A stretch of 64,000 nucleotides of DNA from Algoriphagus sp. TR-M9 (GCF_027594545.1 NZ_CP115160.1:2489001-2553000), one strand, 5' to 3'; shown: positions 8,872 through 19,829, numbered from the stretch's first letter. Notes: generated by a model from the letters alone, not told the origin. Translations and numbers: made by a program.

Positions 8872-10011
8872 TTAACTAATTCCATAAACCCTATCAATCT
8901 CCTTAAATAAAAAAATAAAAAAAATAAAATACAAAGGAGTTGCTAATCCCCCAATAATAAGACCAGTTAAACTAGATAAAAAAATAAAAATAATTAAATA
9001 GTATAAATAAGAATAACCAAAAATATTTTTATGTTTAATTGCTATTGAAAAACTATATATTAAAAAAAGAGAAAACAACAAAGTCCCAATTATTCCAGTT
9101 TCATAAAGTTGCATAAGCCACAAATTATGGGCGTGAGTTGGAGTCCAAGAAAAAACAGGGATAGGACCAGTTTTAAATAATCCAAAGCCATGACCAATTA
9201 ATAAATTAGAAGCTATTTCTGGCATTAATAATTCCCATAATTTAGTTCGTCCAGTTAATTCAGTAACATCAGCTGAATCTCGGGAGTATATATTTGTGAA
9301 ATTATCTAACAAATCGAAATATATAAATGAAATAAAAAATATTATTGAAAATAATATCAAAAAAATTTTATTTACATTTCTAAAATAATCAATCAAAAAA
9401 ATCAAAATCACAAACGTTGTATTTGCCCTTGTTTTAGTTAATAACAACAAAACAAATAAAATTATAAATTTAAGATAATCAAAAAATTCTAATTTCCTTT
9501 TATATCTATCTACAACTAAAATAATTAATCCTGTCGCCAAAATCAATGAAAATCTTTGAGAATGATTAAAGAGACCTTTGAATCTAAAAAATTCTTCATG
9601 ATTGAGTGCAAATGCAGGGGAAACAAAAAATAATATGACACCGAGAAAAGAAACAATAAAAACAGAATAACTAACTGATTTCACTATGGTAGAATATTCA
9701 AAGTTTTTATAAAAAAATAACGAAAATAAAAAACAAGAATATATTCCAACAATAGAATTGATTTTTCCTTCATAAGGAATTGATAAAATCATATTAAAAA
9801 ATAAATAGAACAAGTAAGCAAGTAAAAATTTATATGCTAGACTATTCAATTTAGGGATTTTGAAATTTTTAGCAAAAAATACAAATGACAATAACAAGAG
9901 ACACGCAAGTACTGCTGGTCTTATTGCATCTGAATTAGTCATAAAATCAAAATCGATTTCAGTTGAGAAAATCAATAAGAAACATAAAATTCCAATAAAA
10001 AGATTTCTCAT
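8872..10011 (-). CDS. wzy: Wzy-like O-antigen/EPS polymerase
   Basis: Polytopic inner-membrane protein with roughly ten or more hydrophobic segments over 379 residues. A long periplasmic loop near residues 230-290 holds LTGRTKLWELLMPEIASNLLIGHGFGLF and TPTHAHNLWLMQLYETGIIG, the pattern typical of the O-antigen ligase/polymerase (Wzy_C) superfamily. In this operon, with a flippase and no lipid A-core ligase context, polymerase is the better call. The gene is strikingly AT-rich compared with its neighbours, which is common for wzy genes and suggests a separate origin. Its start overlaps the GT2 stop by 4 bp (10008-10011). Confidence 0.82.
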   Translation of the reverse strand: MRNLFIGILCFLLIFSTEIDFDFMTNSDAIRPAVLACLLLLSFVFFAKNFKIPKLNSLAYKFLLAYLFYLFFNMILSIPYEGKINSIVGIYSCFLFSLFFYKNFEYSTIVKSVSYSVFIVSFLGVILFFVSPAFALNHEEFFRFKGLFNHSQRFSLILATGLIILVVDRYKRKLEFFDYLKFIILFVLLLLTKTRANTTFVILIFLIDYFRNVNKIFLILFSIIFFISFIYFDLLDNFTNIYSRDSADVTELTGRTKLWELLMPEIASNLLIGHGFGLFKTGPIPVFSWTPTHAHNLWLMQLYETGIIGTLLFSLFLIYSFSIAIKHKNIFGYSYLYYLIIFIFLSSLTGLIIGGLATPLYFIFFIFLFKEIDRVYGIS

Positions 10012-10979
10012 CTATTTATAAAAATCTTATACAAACGATTAATACTATATTTGAAAAAATTAAAATTCATAAAATAACTTATTAAATAATAATAATAATA
10101 TCTAATCCCATATGAATTATTTAAAAAAACTTCAATATCTCTCAATTGATTCTTAGCAGATAAAACATTAAACATATAAAATAAATGTTTTTGAACCAAA
10201 GGATGACGCGAGTTTATATATTGATGGACTCCAATTTCATTTGCATATGATATAATTTCATTTTGTTTAACTAATCCTAAAGTATTTAATTCTTTAGCAA
10301 GAATAGAATATTTTCTTTGTAGAATTATCTTACTCGGAGAATAAGATGCACCAGTGAAGTTTATGATTCGCTCATATAAAATTTCTTTAACACAACCAAA
10401 TTCACCCTCTTTAGACATTCTTAACCATAAATCTAAATCTTGAGAGAACTTAAAAATATCCCTATATCCACCTACTTTGTGATATACGCTTTTTCTATAC
10501 ATAACTTCGCCATGAGAAAAAGGGTTTGACTTATAAAAACAATTAAAATCAAAAGGACCATCTCTTTTAACTTTTTTATAAACATCATTTGCAAAATCCA
10601 CATTTGCATAGTAGCATCCCACTCCAACTAAAGTCGGATTGGCATTAAGAAATCCAACTTGCTTACTTACTCTATTGGGCAAAGAAATATCTCCAGAACC
10701 ATGAACAGCTATAAATTCGCCTGAGGAGCAATTAATCGCATTAATCATCCCTTTAACAAATCCCAAATTCCTTTCATGTTTTATAAGATGGACCTTAAAG
10801 TTATCACCACAAATCTCACCAATCTTTTCAAAGGTTCTGTCAGTGGAACAGTCATCAAAAATTATTATTTCCAAGTTTTCATAATCTTGGTTTAAAAGGG
10901 ACTTGATCGAATCCTCAACATAATCCTCCCTATTATAGAATCCCGTAACTATCGATACTTTTGGTAACATTTCTTTCAT
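10008..10979 (-). CDS. Glycosyltransferase family 2
   Basis: GT-A fold inverting glycosyltransferase. The start KVSIVTGFYNREDYVEDSIKSLLNQ is the classic GT2 opening; ENLEIIIFDDCSTDRTFEKI carries the first Asp motif, and GEFIAVHGSGDISLPNRVSKQ carries the metal-site region, in which the usual DxD reads SGD. GYRDIFKFSQDLDLWLRMSKEGEFG supplies the ED-like/DLWLR motif. The C-terminal 100 residues are Lys/Asn/Tyr-rich and probably peripheral to the membrane. Like wzy next door, it is clearly AT-rich. It starts one base after the flippase stop. A second possible ATG lies three codons later. The sugar specificity is unknown. Confidence 0.88.
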   Translation of the reverse strand: MKEMLPKVSIVTGFYNREDYVEDSIKSLLNQDYENLEIIIFDDCSTDRTFEKIGEICGDNFKVHLIKHERNLGFVKGMINAINCSSGEFIAVHGSGDISLPNRVSKQVGFLNANPTLVGVGCYYANVDFANDVYKKVKRDGPFDFNCFYKSNPFSHGEVMYRKSVYHKVGGYRDIFKFSQDLDLWLRMSKEGEFGCVKEILYERIINFTGASYSPSKIILQRKYSILAKELNTLGLVKQNEIISYANEIGVHQYINSRHPLVQKHLFYMFNVLSAKNQLRDIEVFLNNSYGIRYYYYYLISYFMNFNFFKYSINRLYKIFINR

Positions 10980-10980
10980 T

Positions 10981-12258
10981 TTAAAAATCTATCTTCTTAA
11001 AATTAAAATCACTTTTTGAAAACCGTAAAATTGAATAGACAGAAAGCCTAACCTCTTTAGCATAAAAGTATAGAAATAATAAAGCGGAAATCGAATAGCT
11101 AATGGTAGAGGCTATTGAAGCGCCAGATGCTCCTCTACTAGGGATCAAAATATAGTTCAAAATGATATTCAAAAACAAAGCGGGAATCATTGCTTTCATT
11201 GATATCCAAGGCTTTCCCTTTCCTGCCAAATCCATATTTAAGACTTTAAATATGGTCAAAAGAAGTACACCTGGAAGTAAGATTTTCTGTACCAAACCAC
11301 TTTCAATAAATTCTTCCCCAAACAAAATCCGGATGATTTCATCAGATAACACAAAGAGAGCTATAGATGCTATTCCAATAAATATTATTGAAAGCCGCAA
11401 AAGCTGAGCAACTTTTAATGAAAAATCTCTTCCATTTTTAGCATTTGCGCTTCTTGCAAAAATTATAGTACTTAACAACATCGGAATTTGCCAAAGGTAT
11501 TCCATTAATTGGGAACCTTTGGAATAGATACCTAATTCATAAGGACTTGACATTCTATCCAGCAAAATAATATCTATTTTATAGTTTAAATTAATGATTA
11601 ATAAGGCTATGGCATAAACTGATCCCAGGGATAACAGTGATTTGATAATTCCCCAATCAAACTGAAGAGAAAAAAATTCTATAAAATCATTTTTAAAAAG
11701 AAGAAACATTGCCATCAAAAAAGGTCCAGTTAATGTAGCGATTAGAGCTCCTTCAATTTTCATTTCAAAAAGAATGATAAATAAAACAGTAGTGAATAGA
11801 ACTACAAAAGGAGGAAGCCAATTGATACGGTTATAAATTGAAATTTCGTTTTTCCCTAAAAAAATACCCGAATTGTAGGTGATAAAAAGAGAAAAAGGAA
11901 TAGGCAAAATAGCTAAGAAAACTACCAAATCAGAAGCGTTTGTATTACCCAAATATCTGATTAGAAAATAACACGAAAGAACAGAAAGAATGGAAGAAAA
12001 AACGCATAAATGAATTAACGCTCGTTTGATTCCATCTATGCTGAAATTACCTCTTCCGACGTGATAGGTAGTAGCCTGACTAACTCCTAACGAGCCTATC
12101 GTCATAAATAATGTTGGATAAACAGTCAAGGCAGCAAGTGTACCATTTAAATCTGGACCGAGCCACCGGGCAATAATGATACTTTTCATTAATCCAAAAG
12201 CAATAACCCCTCCTTTGCTCAAGCCAACGCTTGATAAATCCCTTAGAAATTTGGACAT
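10981..12258 (-). CDS. wzx: Wzx-like oligosaccharide flippase
   Basis: MATE/MVF-type polysaccharide transporter with about twelve predicted transmembrane helices in 425 residues. It starts FLRDLSSVGLSKGGVIAFGLMKSIIIARWLGPDLNGTLAAL, typical of Wzx/RfbX proteins (first helix, then a short G-P loop). Later parts include SSPYELGIYSKGSQLMEYLWQIP near 237, a conserved flippase stretch. It should translocate the undecaprenyl-pyrophosphate repeat unit to the periplasm for Wzy. It lies between the MurB-like gene (4-bp gap) and the GT2 gene. The C-terminal tail is basic (SILRFSKSDFNFKKIDF) and cytoplasmic by the positive-inside rule. Confidence 0.9.
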   Translation of the reverse strand: MSKFLRDLSSVGLSKGGVIAFGLMKSIIIARWLGPDLNGTLAALTVYPTLFMTIGSLGVSQATTYHVGRGNFSIDGIKRALIHLCVFSSILSVLSCYFLIRYLGNTNASDLVVFLAILPIPFSLFITYNSGIFLGKNEISIYNRINWLPPFVVLFTTVLFIILFEMKIEGALIATLTGPFLMAMFLLFKNDFIEFFSLQFDWGIIKSLLSLGSVYAIALLIINLNYKIDIILLDRMSSPYELGIYSKGSQLMEYLWQIPMLLSTIIFARSANAKNGRDFSLKVAQLLRLSIIFIGIASIALFVLSDEIIRILFGEEFIESGLVQKILLPGVLLLTIFKVLNMDLAGKGKPWISMKAMIPALFLNIILNYILIPSRGASGASIASTISYSISALLFLYFYAKEVRLSVYSILRFSKSDFNFKKIDF

Positions 12259-12262
12259 GATG

Positions 12263-13126
12263 CTATATAATCCGCTGTTCTATTTCTAGATCTACTCCAA
12301 AATGGTCAAATACTCTTTTTTTAATATAATTTGCTAAATCGACTATATCCTTTCCACTTGCCTTTTCAAAATTGACTATAAACCCAGCATGCTTTTCAGA
12401 AACTTTGGCTCCACCAATTGAATAACCTTTTAGTCCAAGCCCCTCGATCATGGGTCCTACAAAATGGCCTTTTGGTCTTTTAAAGACGCTACCAGCATTT
12501 GGGTACTCTTTAGGTTGCTTTAACCATCTAGCGGTTTTTATATCATTCATTTTAGCTTTTATGGTTTCTGGATTCCCTTTCTTTAAAGACAACCAAGCTT
12601 TTAATACAATTTTATCCTTATTTCTTTGAAAAAAACTGTTTCTATATTCGAACCCAATATCTTCTTTATAAATTTCTTTAATCTGGTAATCATGAAGATC
12701 CAAATATCTTACTTTAATCAAAATTCCTTTAATATCTTCTCCACCTGCGCCAGCATTCATGACAACAGCTCCTCCCAAGGAACTGGGGATATCAAAAAAA
12801 ATCTCCAATCCAGATAATTGATTTTGAAGAGCCAATTCACTGAGTGATTTGAGGTCTAATCCCGCCTCAGCTTCCACAACCCCATCATTTTGAAAAGACA
12901 CAAATGAAAACGACTCTCCGATTATAATAAAATCATTCTCGTAATATGACTTCGACAATATCACATTGTAGCCCCCTCCTAGAATCACCTTTTCATGCAC
13001 AGAAGGGAAATCCTGATAAATGGCAACAAAATCCTTTTCTGTCTGAGGAAAAAACGCTCTTTTACACCTAGAATAAACATTATAACTATTGTAATTGGTG
13101 AGATCAAAATCTTCCAGTACTTTCAT
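12263..13126 (-). CDS. MurB-like UDP-N-acetylenolpyruvoylglucosamine reductase
   Basis: FAD-linked reductase of the MurB family, which reduces the enolpyruvyl ether on UDP-GlcNAc to the lactyl ether of UDP-MurNAc. Visible: ILGGGYNVILS for FAD binding, GLEIFFDIPSSLGGAVVMNAGAGGEDI, YRNSFF, and the late NAGSVFKRPKGHFVGPMIEGLGLKG, which contains the Ser proton-donor position and the substrate loop, then EKHAGFIVNF. The protein ends soon after LEIEQRII, where MurB has its last catalytic Glu. The 287-residue length fits the shorter type II MurB. It sits 25 bp after the MurA-like gene inside the EPS operon, so it is more likely a specialised paralogue than the housekeeping enzyme; the latter cannot be ruled out without the rest of the genome. 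Confidence 0.85.
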   Translation of the reverse strand: MKVLEDFDLTNYNSYNVYSRCKRAFFPQTEKDFVAIYQDFPSVHEKVILGGGYNVILSKSYYENDFIIIGESFSFVSFQNDGVVEAEAGLDLKSLSELALQNQLSGLEIFFDIPSSLGGAVVMNAGAGGEDIKGILIKVRYLDLHDYQIKEIYKEDIGFEYRNSFFQRNKDKIVLKAWLSLKKGNPETIKAKMNDIKTARWLKQPKEYPNAGSVFKRPKGHFVGPMIEGLGLKGYSIGGAKVSEKHAGFIVNFEKASGKDIVDLANYIKKRVFDHFGVDLEIEQRII

Positions 13127-13151
13127 TCTCTAGTTTCTACAATTAATTGAT

Positions 13152-14438
13152 CTATTCAATTCTAAGGGTTACTCCTAAGGATTTCAATTTTTCCTCCAGC
13201 TTATTGTATCCTCTAAGAGCCATTTCCACATTTTCTACGGTAGTTTCTCCCTCTGCCAACAAACCTGCCATCACCAAGGCCATACTTCCGCGAAGATCAG
13301 TTGATTTCACATGTGCTCCTACAGGTTTTTTGTTCTTCTTTCCATAGGTAGTAATTGCTCCTTTTTCCCATTTCAATCCTTTTGAATACATTTTTTCAAG
13401 TTCTTCACAATATTTGACCCTCTCTGGATATCGGTAATCGAAAACCCTACTGATGCCATCTGCATGTAAACCTAAAAGGGTGTAAAAAGGCTGCATATCA
13501 GAAATGATACCAGGGTGAGTACCAGTAGCCAATTCAAAAGGTTGAATTACTCCGTTTGACAAACATTCGGGGGAAACACGAACACTTTTGCTATTATGAT
13601 AGTAGTCTATTCCTGCTTCTTTTAAATGAATTAAAGGGATATCCATCGCTGAAAATGGAACATCTTCCACAAGTATATCTCCTCCTGTCAAAATACCTAA
13701 TACGATCCAAGTTAGAGCTTCTATCCTATCTGGCATTACTTCAAAAATAGATCCTTGAAGGTGTTTTCTTCCGGTCACCTTCACAAAACTATTTCCTACC
13801 ACTTCGATTTTGGCTCCAAGTCCTTTTAGAAAATCTATTAGACATTCTATCTCTGGCGATATGTATGCATTTTTTATTGTGGTCACCCCTTCAGCTATAG
13901 AAGCACAAATTAAAGCTGACTCTGTACCTCCAATTGTAGAAATTGGAAAATCTATCTCAGCAGGATGAAAGCCGTCTTGGGTAGTTACTTGAATATAATC
14001 ATCCAGTTCTTCCACCTTTGCTCCCATTTTTTCCCAGACCATGATATGTAAATCATAACCACGGTTACCAATTTTACACCCACCTGGATAAGGAATTCTG
14101 GCCTGTCCAGCTTTCTTAATTAATCCCGGTACCAATAGGTAAGTCGTTCTTATCGGAAAGTTATAATCCTCCAAAATTCTATTTTCCAAGGAAGAAGGAT
14201 CTATCCGTACACTTTCTTTTGTTGAATCGACATCGACCCCCCCCCCACTTTTCCGGATAAAATCAAATTTGTAATTGGCATCTACCAATTCTGTTGGAAA
14301 ATTATATAGGGTTACCTGATCATCGGAAATTAAGCTTGCAGCCAAAAGTCGAGTAGCAGCGTTCTTAGCCCCGCTAACTCGAACCTTTCCATTTGGGACT
14401 TGTCCTCCTGTAATTTTTGCTATTATATTTGATTTCAT
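13152..14438 (-). CDS. MurA-like UDP-GlcNAc enolpyruvyl transferase
   Basis: EPSP synthase-fold enzyme of the MurA family, transferring enolpyruvate from PEP to the 3-OH of a UDP-amino sugar. MurA landmarks are present: SGAKNAATRLLAASL (Lys/Asn pair), PGGCKIGNRGYDLHI with the catalytic Cys, SDMQPFYTLLGL with the catalytic Asp, and STDLRGSMALVMAGLLAEG with the late Arg. Other stretches differ from housekeeping MurA (for example VPFSAMDIPLIHLKEAGIDYY). A run of ten G on the coding strand (14237-14246) encodes Gly-Gly-Gly near residue 66. Located with a MurB-like gene inside the EPS operon, it probably makes a nucleotide-linked muramic-type or other enolpyruvyl sugar for the polymer; this is inference. 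Confidence 0.87.
   Translation of the reverse strand: MKSNIIAKITGGQVPNGKVRVSGAKNAATRLLAASLISDDQVTLYNFPTELVDANYKFDFIRKSGGGVDVDSTKESVRIDPSSLENRILEDYNFPIRTTYLLVPGLIKKAGQARIPYPGGCKIGNRGYDLHIMVWEKMGAKVEELDDYIQVTTQDGFHPAEIDFPISTIGGTESALICASIAEGVTTIKNAYISPEIECLIDFLKGLGAKIEVVGNSFVKVTGRKHLQGSIFEVMPDRIEALTWIVLGILTGGDILVEDVPFSAMDIPLIHLKEAGIDYYHNSKSVRVSPECLSNGVIQPFELATGTHPGIISDMQPFYTLLGLHADGISRVFDYRYPERVKYCEELEKMYSKGLKWEKGAITTYGKKNKKPVGAHVKSTDLRGSMALVMAGLLAEGETTVENVEMALRGYNKLEEKLKSLGVTLRIE
14237..14246 (-). repeat. C10/G10 homopolymer tract inside murA-like gene
   Basis: Ten consecutive C on the + strand (ten G in the gene) near codon 66. The frame is intact with ten bases. Tracts of this length are prone to slippage, and loss or gain of one base would shut off the gene. 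Confidence 0.9.
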
Positions 14439-14564
14439 ATAAAATTAAAATTCAGTGGTTTAAAATATATGTTTTAAACTTTATAAAACTTTATTTAGCT
14501 ATTTTTTGAAAATTTTCTATACTCCGATTTAAACCGGTTAGTTTATTATTTGTAAGACTTAATA

Positions 14565-15500
14565 TTAAAAAAGTAGTTTTTGAAAATGAGAAATTGTTGC
14601 TTGTAACCCTTCTGTAAGATTAATTTTTGGTTTCCAATTCAATTCTTTATTTGCCATTTCTATAACAGGTTGCCTTTGCATTGGGTCATCTTGAGGCAAC
14701 GGAAAAAAAATCAATTTACTTTTACTATTAGTTAATTCTATAATCTGTTTAGCTAACTCCAACATAGTAAACTCTCCTGGATTCCCAATATTAACAGGGC
14801 CTGTGAATCCATCTCTGGAATTCATCAATTTGTACATTCCTTCTATATTATCTTCCACATAGCAAAAACTCCTAGTTTGTGAACCATCACCGAAAATAGT
14901 AATATCTTCCCCTTTTAAAGCCTGTACAATAAAATTACTTACGACACGCCCGTCATCTGGATTCATTCTTGGTCCATAGGTATTGAAAATCCTCATGACT
15001 TTGATATCAAGGCCATGTTGTCTGTGATAATCAAAAAATAAAGTTTCAGCACATCTTTTACCCTCATCATAGCAAGCACGAATACCAGTAGTACTAACTG
15101 ACCCTTTATAGGATTCAGGTTGGGGATGAATCTCAGGATCTCCATACACCTCTGATGTACTTGCCTGCAAAATTTTAATTTTAAGTCGTTTTGCTAAGCC
15201 TAACATATTGATAGCACCAATTACAGAAGTTTTTGTCGTTTGAACGGGATCAAACTGGTAGTGAACTGGGCTAGCAGGACAGGCAAGATTATAGATCTCA
15301 TCCACCTCTACATACAATGGAAAGGTGATATCGTGACGCATAAACTCAAAATTCTTGTTTTCCATCAAATGATGGATATTGGATTTACTACCTGTATAAA
15401 GATTATCGACACAAAGTACTTCATTACCTTCTTTTATTAATTTATCACAGAGATGGGAGCCGAGAAAGCCAGCGCCGCCTGTTACTAATATTCTTTTCAT
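14565..15500 (-). CDS. uxs: UDP-glucuronate decarboxylase (UDP-xylose synthase)
   Basis: Extended SDR that oxidises and decarboxylates UDP-GlcA to UDP-xylose. Rossmann motif [44 protein letters not shown] is diagnostic of [19 protein letters not shown]; the Tyr/Lys catalytic pair in [54 protein letters not shown]. The 311-residue length is standard. The ugd gene at the end of the same operon supplies the UDP-GlcA. About 125 bp of AT-rich non-coding DNA separates it from the murA-like gene, so a small internal promoter is possible. Confidence 0.95.
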   Translation of the reverse strand: MKRILVTGGAGFLGSHLCDKLIKEGNEVLCVDNLYTGSKSNIHHLMENKNFEFMRHDITFPLYVEVDEIYNLACPASPVHYQFDPVQTTKTSVIGAINMLGLAKRLKIKILQASTSEVYGDPEIHPQPESYKGSVSTTGIRACYDEGKRCAETLFFDYHRQHGLDIKVMRIFNTYGPRMNPDDGRVVSNFIVQALKGEDITIFGDGSQTRSFCYVEDNIEGMYKLMNSRDGFTGPVNIGNPGEFTMLELAKQIIELTNSKSKLIFFPLPQDDPMQRQPVIEMANKELNWKPKINLTEGLQATISHFQKLLF

Positions 15501-15539
15501 TAATTAAATGAGTTAATTATTCTATTGTTATTGAAAAAA

Positions 15540-16745
15540 TTATTCTCCATGTCGATACATCTCATATCCCTTTTCAGCTAATTGCATATCCATATGAGTC
15601 AATTTAATATCAGATATCATCATATCTTCAACCAACCCAGCCAAATCGTATTCTGGCTCCCACCCCAATTGAGTTTGGGCTTTGGTGGGGTCACCTAAGA
15701 GTAGGTCTACTTCGGTGGGGCGGAAGTAAGTTGGGTCCACTTTTATGAAAGTGTCCCCAATGTTAAATGTTAAATTATTAAAGGTTAACCCGTTAACACT
15801 TAACTCTGGACCATTAACATTCAACTTTTGTCCAGTAGCATCAAAATATCTCTCCTCATCGACTGATTCCAAGATCCCGACCTCATTCACTCCTTCTCCC
15901 TCCCAGCGAATTTTGAATCCTACATGCTCAAATGACATCTGGACAAAATCACGAACTTTGGTGGTTTTGCCGGTTGCAATCACAAAATCCTCAGGTTTTT
16001 CCTGCTGCAAGATTAGCCACATGGCTTTTACGTAGTCTTTGGCATGTCCCCAGTCACGAAGTGCTTCCAGGTTACCCAAGTATAGGCAATCCTGCATTCC
16101 CAGAGCTATAGCAGCTGTAGCCATAGTGATTTTGCGGGTCACAAAGGTCTCTCCTCTTCTTGGTGATTCGTGGTTAAACAAAATCCCATTGCATGCGAAC
16201 ATATTATATGCCTCTCGATAGTTCTTGGTAATCCAAAAACCATAGATTTTTGCAACTCCATATGGTGATCTAGGATAGAATGGAGAACTTTCATCATAAA
16301 AGCCTGCAGCATTTTTATTTTCTGGCATTCCCCCGTACAATTCAGAAGTAGAGGCCTGATATATTCTCGTTTTCTTTTCTAAACCTAAAATCCGAACAGC
16401 TTCCAAAATCCTCAGTGTACCAATCCCATCCACATTAGCTACATACTCAGGAGAATCAAAAGATACCTTTACATGGGACATGGCGCCAAGATTATAAATC
16501 TCATCTGGCTGCACCTCCTGAATAATCCGAATGATATTCATGGAGTCAGTTAGATCACCGTAATGCAATTTGAAATTGACATGGTTTTCATGTTGATCCT
16601 GATAAAGATGATCTATTCTTTGGGTATTAAAAGAAGAAGCTCTACGCTTAATTCCATGGACCATGTAACCTTTCTCTAAAAGTAATTCGGCTAAGTAAGA
16701 GCCGTCCTGTCCGGTGATACCGGTGATAAGTGCGGTTTTGTTCAT
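15540..16745 (-). CDS. gmd: GDP-mannose 4,6-dehydratase with in-frame repeat-like insertion
   Basis: Extended SDR that converts GDP-D-mannose to GDP-4-dehydro-6-deoxy-D-mannose, first step to GDP-L-fucose. Marks: [86 protein letters not shown] with catalytic Tyr/Lys, [18 protein letters not shown], and near the end [22 protein letters not shown]. Between about residues 305 and 332 it carries extra sequence rich in Asn/Leu/Val ([20 protein letters not shown]). This makes it 401 residues, against about 370-380 for the family. The DNA of this stretch resembles AT-rich repeat DNA elsewhere in the window. Its partner fcl is in the same operon. Confidence 0.95.
   Translation of the reverse strand: MNKTALITGITGQDGSYLAELLLEKGYMVHGIKRRASSFNTQRIDHLYQDQHENHVNFKLHYGDLTDSMNIIRIIQEVQPDEIYNLGAMSHVKVSFDSPEYVANVDGIGTLRILEAVRILGLEKKTRIYQASTSELYGGMPENKNAAGFYDESSPFYPRSPYGVAKIYGFWITKNYREAYNMFACNGILFNHESPRRGETFVTRKITMATAAIALGMQDCLYLGNLEALRDWGHAKDYVKAMWLILQQEKPEDFVIATGKTTKVRDFVQMSFEHVGFKIRWEGEGVNEVGILESVDEERYFDATGQKLNVNGPELSVNGLTFNNLTFNIGDTFIKVDPTYFRPTEVDLLLGDPTKAQTQLGWEPEYDLAGLVEDMMISDIKLTHMDMQLAEKGYEMYRHGE
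15757..15833 (-). repeat. Repeat-like insertion inside gmd
   Basis: About 75 bp made of short related words (gttaaatgttaa, ggttaacccgttaacact, ccattaacattcaac) unlike the surrounding coding sequence. The same kind of word (gttaaatgttaattgttaatt) occurs in non-coding DNA at 18624-18650. It is translated in frame as an Asn/Leu/Val-rich stretch. The boundaries are approximate. Confidence 0.6.
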
Positions 16746-16804
16746 ATGTTCTAAATTTAAAATAGATCCTTGTTGAGGAATGCTATTTTAGTTTTAATGT
16801 TAGT

Positions 16805-17036
16805 ATTAAGCTGGAAGGTCGAAGATTTGAGGTGGAAGGGCTTTAAGCTTCCTACTTCCACCTTTGAGCTAAATAACTTCTTTGTTCTTTAAATTTTCCG
16901 ATAGGATTAAGCTGGAAGGTCGAAGGTGAAAGGTGGAAGGACTTTGAGCTTCCTACTTCCACCTTTGAGCTAAATAACTTCTTTGTTCTTTAAATTTTCC
17001 GACAGGATTAAGCTGGAAGGTCGAAGGTGAAAGGAA
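16805..17036 (-). repeat. Tandem 101-bp intergenic repeat, about 2.3 copies
   Basis: Copies start attaagctggaaggtcgaag at 16805, 16906 and 17007, exactly 101 bp apart. Each carries an internal inverted segment (ggtggaagg ... ccttccacc type), followed by tttgagctaaataacttctttgttctttaaatt. The third copy stops abruptly at the end of the wbpB-like gene. It is non-coding and lies between wbpB and gmd within the operon; the transcript would fold into repeated hairpins. Confidence 0.9.
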
Positions 17037-18594
<1,558 letters not shown>

Positions 18595-18665
18595 GTGAAG
18601 TTGGGAATGGTGGTAAGGGTTGAAAGTTAAATGTTAATTGTTAATTGCTAAAAGTTGATGGTTTA

Positions 18666-19820
18666 TTATTTTGCCTTGAAAAAGCTCAAAACTGAATCGA
18701 TGATATATTCTTGCTGCTCAGCTTTCATTTCTGTATGAATGGGTAAGGAAAGCACCTCCTTACAAAGTTTTTCAGCAACAGGAAATTGTCCTACTCTCCC
18801 TCCAAAGTGAAGATAGGCCTTCTGAAGATGTAAGGGCAATGGATAATAGATCATTGAAGGAATTCCCTTTTCCTGTAAATAGGACTTTAATTGATCTCGA
18901 TTTGCCGATTCCCTTAGCCTTATGGTGTACTGGTGAAATACATGGGTAGAGTAAGGTACTCTTTCCGGAAAATAAAAACCAGGATGTTTAGTAAAAGCCT
19001 GATCATACTGATCCGCAACTTTGTTCCTAGCCTCAGAATAGCTATCTAAATGTTTTAATTTGACAGAGAGAACAGCTGCCTGTAGGCTGTCTAATCTGGA
19101 ATTCACTCCTATGCTATCGTGAAAATACTTTTTCTTCTGACCATGGTTTGCAATCATCTGAAGTTTTTCAGCCAGATGCTCATTATTGGTAAACATGGCA
19201 CCTCCATCACCGAAACAGCCCAAATTTTTTGAAGGAAAAAAAGAAGTTATGCCAATATCACCCATTGTACCGGCTTGCGCCTTTGTACCATCTGAGAAGG
19301 TGTAGCATGCTCCTAATGCCTGGGCACCGTCCTCAATGACCTTGAGCTTATACTTATCGGAGATTCTCAATATCTCCTCCATATTGGAGCATTGTCCATA
19401 TAGATGCACAGTGACTATACCTACTGTTTTCTCTGTAATTTTGGATTCAAGTTGCCTTACATCCAACTCAAAGCTATGCTCGAAAACATCTACAAAAACC
19501 GGGGTTAAGCCCAGCAAAGCAATCACTTCCACTGTGGCTACATAAGTGAAGGCAGGGACTATAATTTCATCACCAGCCTGAAAGTCAAGCGCCATCATGG
19601 CAATCTGTAGCGCATCAGTTCCATTCCCGCAGGTGATCACATGTCCTGCCCCTGTATAATCTTTTAGTTCACTAGCAAATTTTTTGACCTGAGGACCATT
19701 TATAAATGCAGATTGGGATATCACTTCCTGAATAGCAGCATCCACCTCAGATTTGATCCCCTCATATTGGGTTTTCAAATCTACCATTTGGATACTTTTA
19801 TTGTTTACTGATTCAGGCAT
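18666..19820 (-). CDS. wbpE: WbpE/WlbC-like sugar aminotransferase (DegT/DnrJ/EryC1)
   Basis: PLP-dependent aminotransferase that aminates the 3-keto group of the UDP-GlcNAcA derivative. The sequence reads IQMVDLKTQYEGIKSEVDAAI at the start, then ITCGNGTDALQIAMMAL, DEIIVPAFTYVATVEVIALLGL, VIEDGAQALGACY, and ITSFFPSKNLGCFGDGGAMFT, in which the Lys of the PSKNLG motif binds PLP. NHGQKKKYFHDSIGVNSRLDSLQAAVL follows. I chose the ATG at 19820 (MPESVNN). The frame can be extended to 19883, but that part is translated from intergenic repeat DNA. MVDLKTQY at 19787 is another possible start. Confidence 0.93.
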   Translation of the reverse strand: MPESVNNKSIQMVDLKTQYEGIKSEVDAAIQEVISQSAFINGPQVKKFASELKDYTGAGHVITCGNGTDALQIAMMALDFQAGDEIIVPAFTYVATVEVIALLGLTPVFVDVFEHSFELDVRQLESKITEKTVGIVTVHLYGQCSNMEEILRISDKYKLKVIEDGAQALGACYTFSDGTKAQAGTMGDIGITSFFPSKNLGCFGDGGAMFTNNEHLAEKLQMIANHGQKKKYFHDSIGVNSRLDSLQAAVLSVKLKHLDSYSEARNKVADQYDQAFTKHPGFYFPERVPYSTHVFHQYTIRLRESANRDQLKSYLQEKGIPSMIYYPLPLHLQKAYLHFGGRVGQFPVAEKLCKEVLSLPIHTEMKAEQQEYIIDSVLSFFKAK

Positions 19821-19829
19821 TATTTTTTT

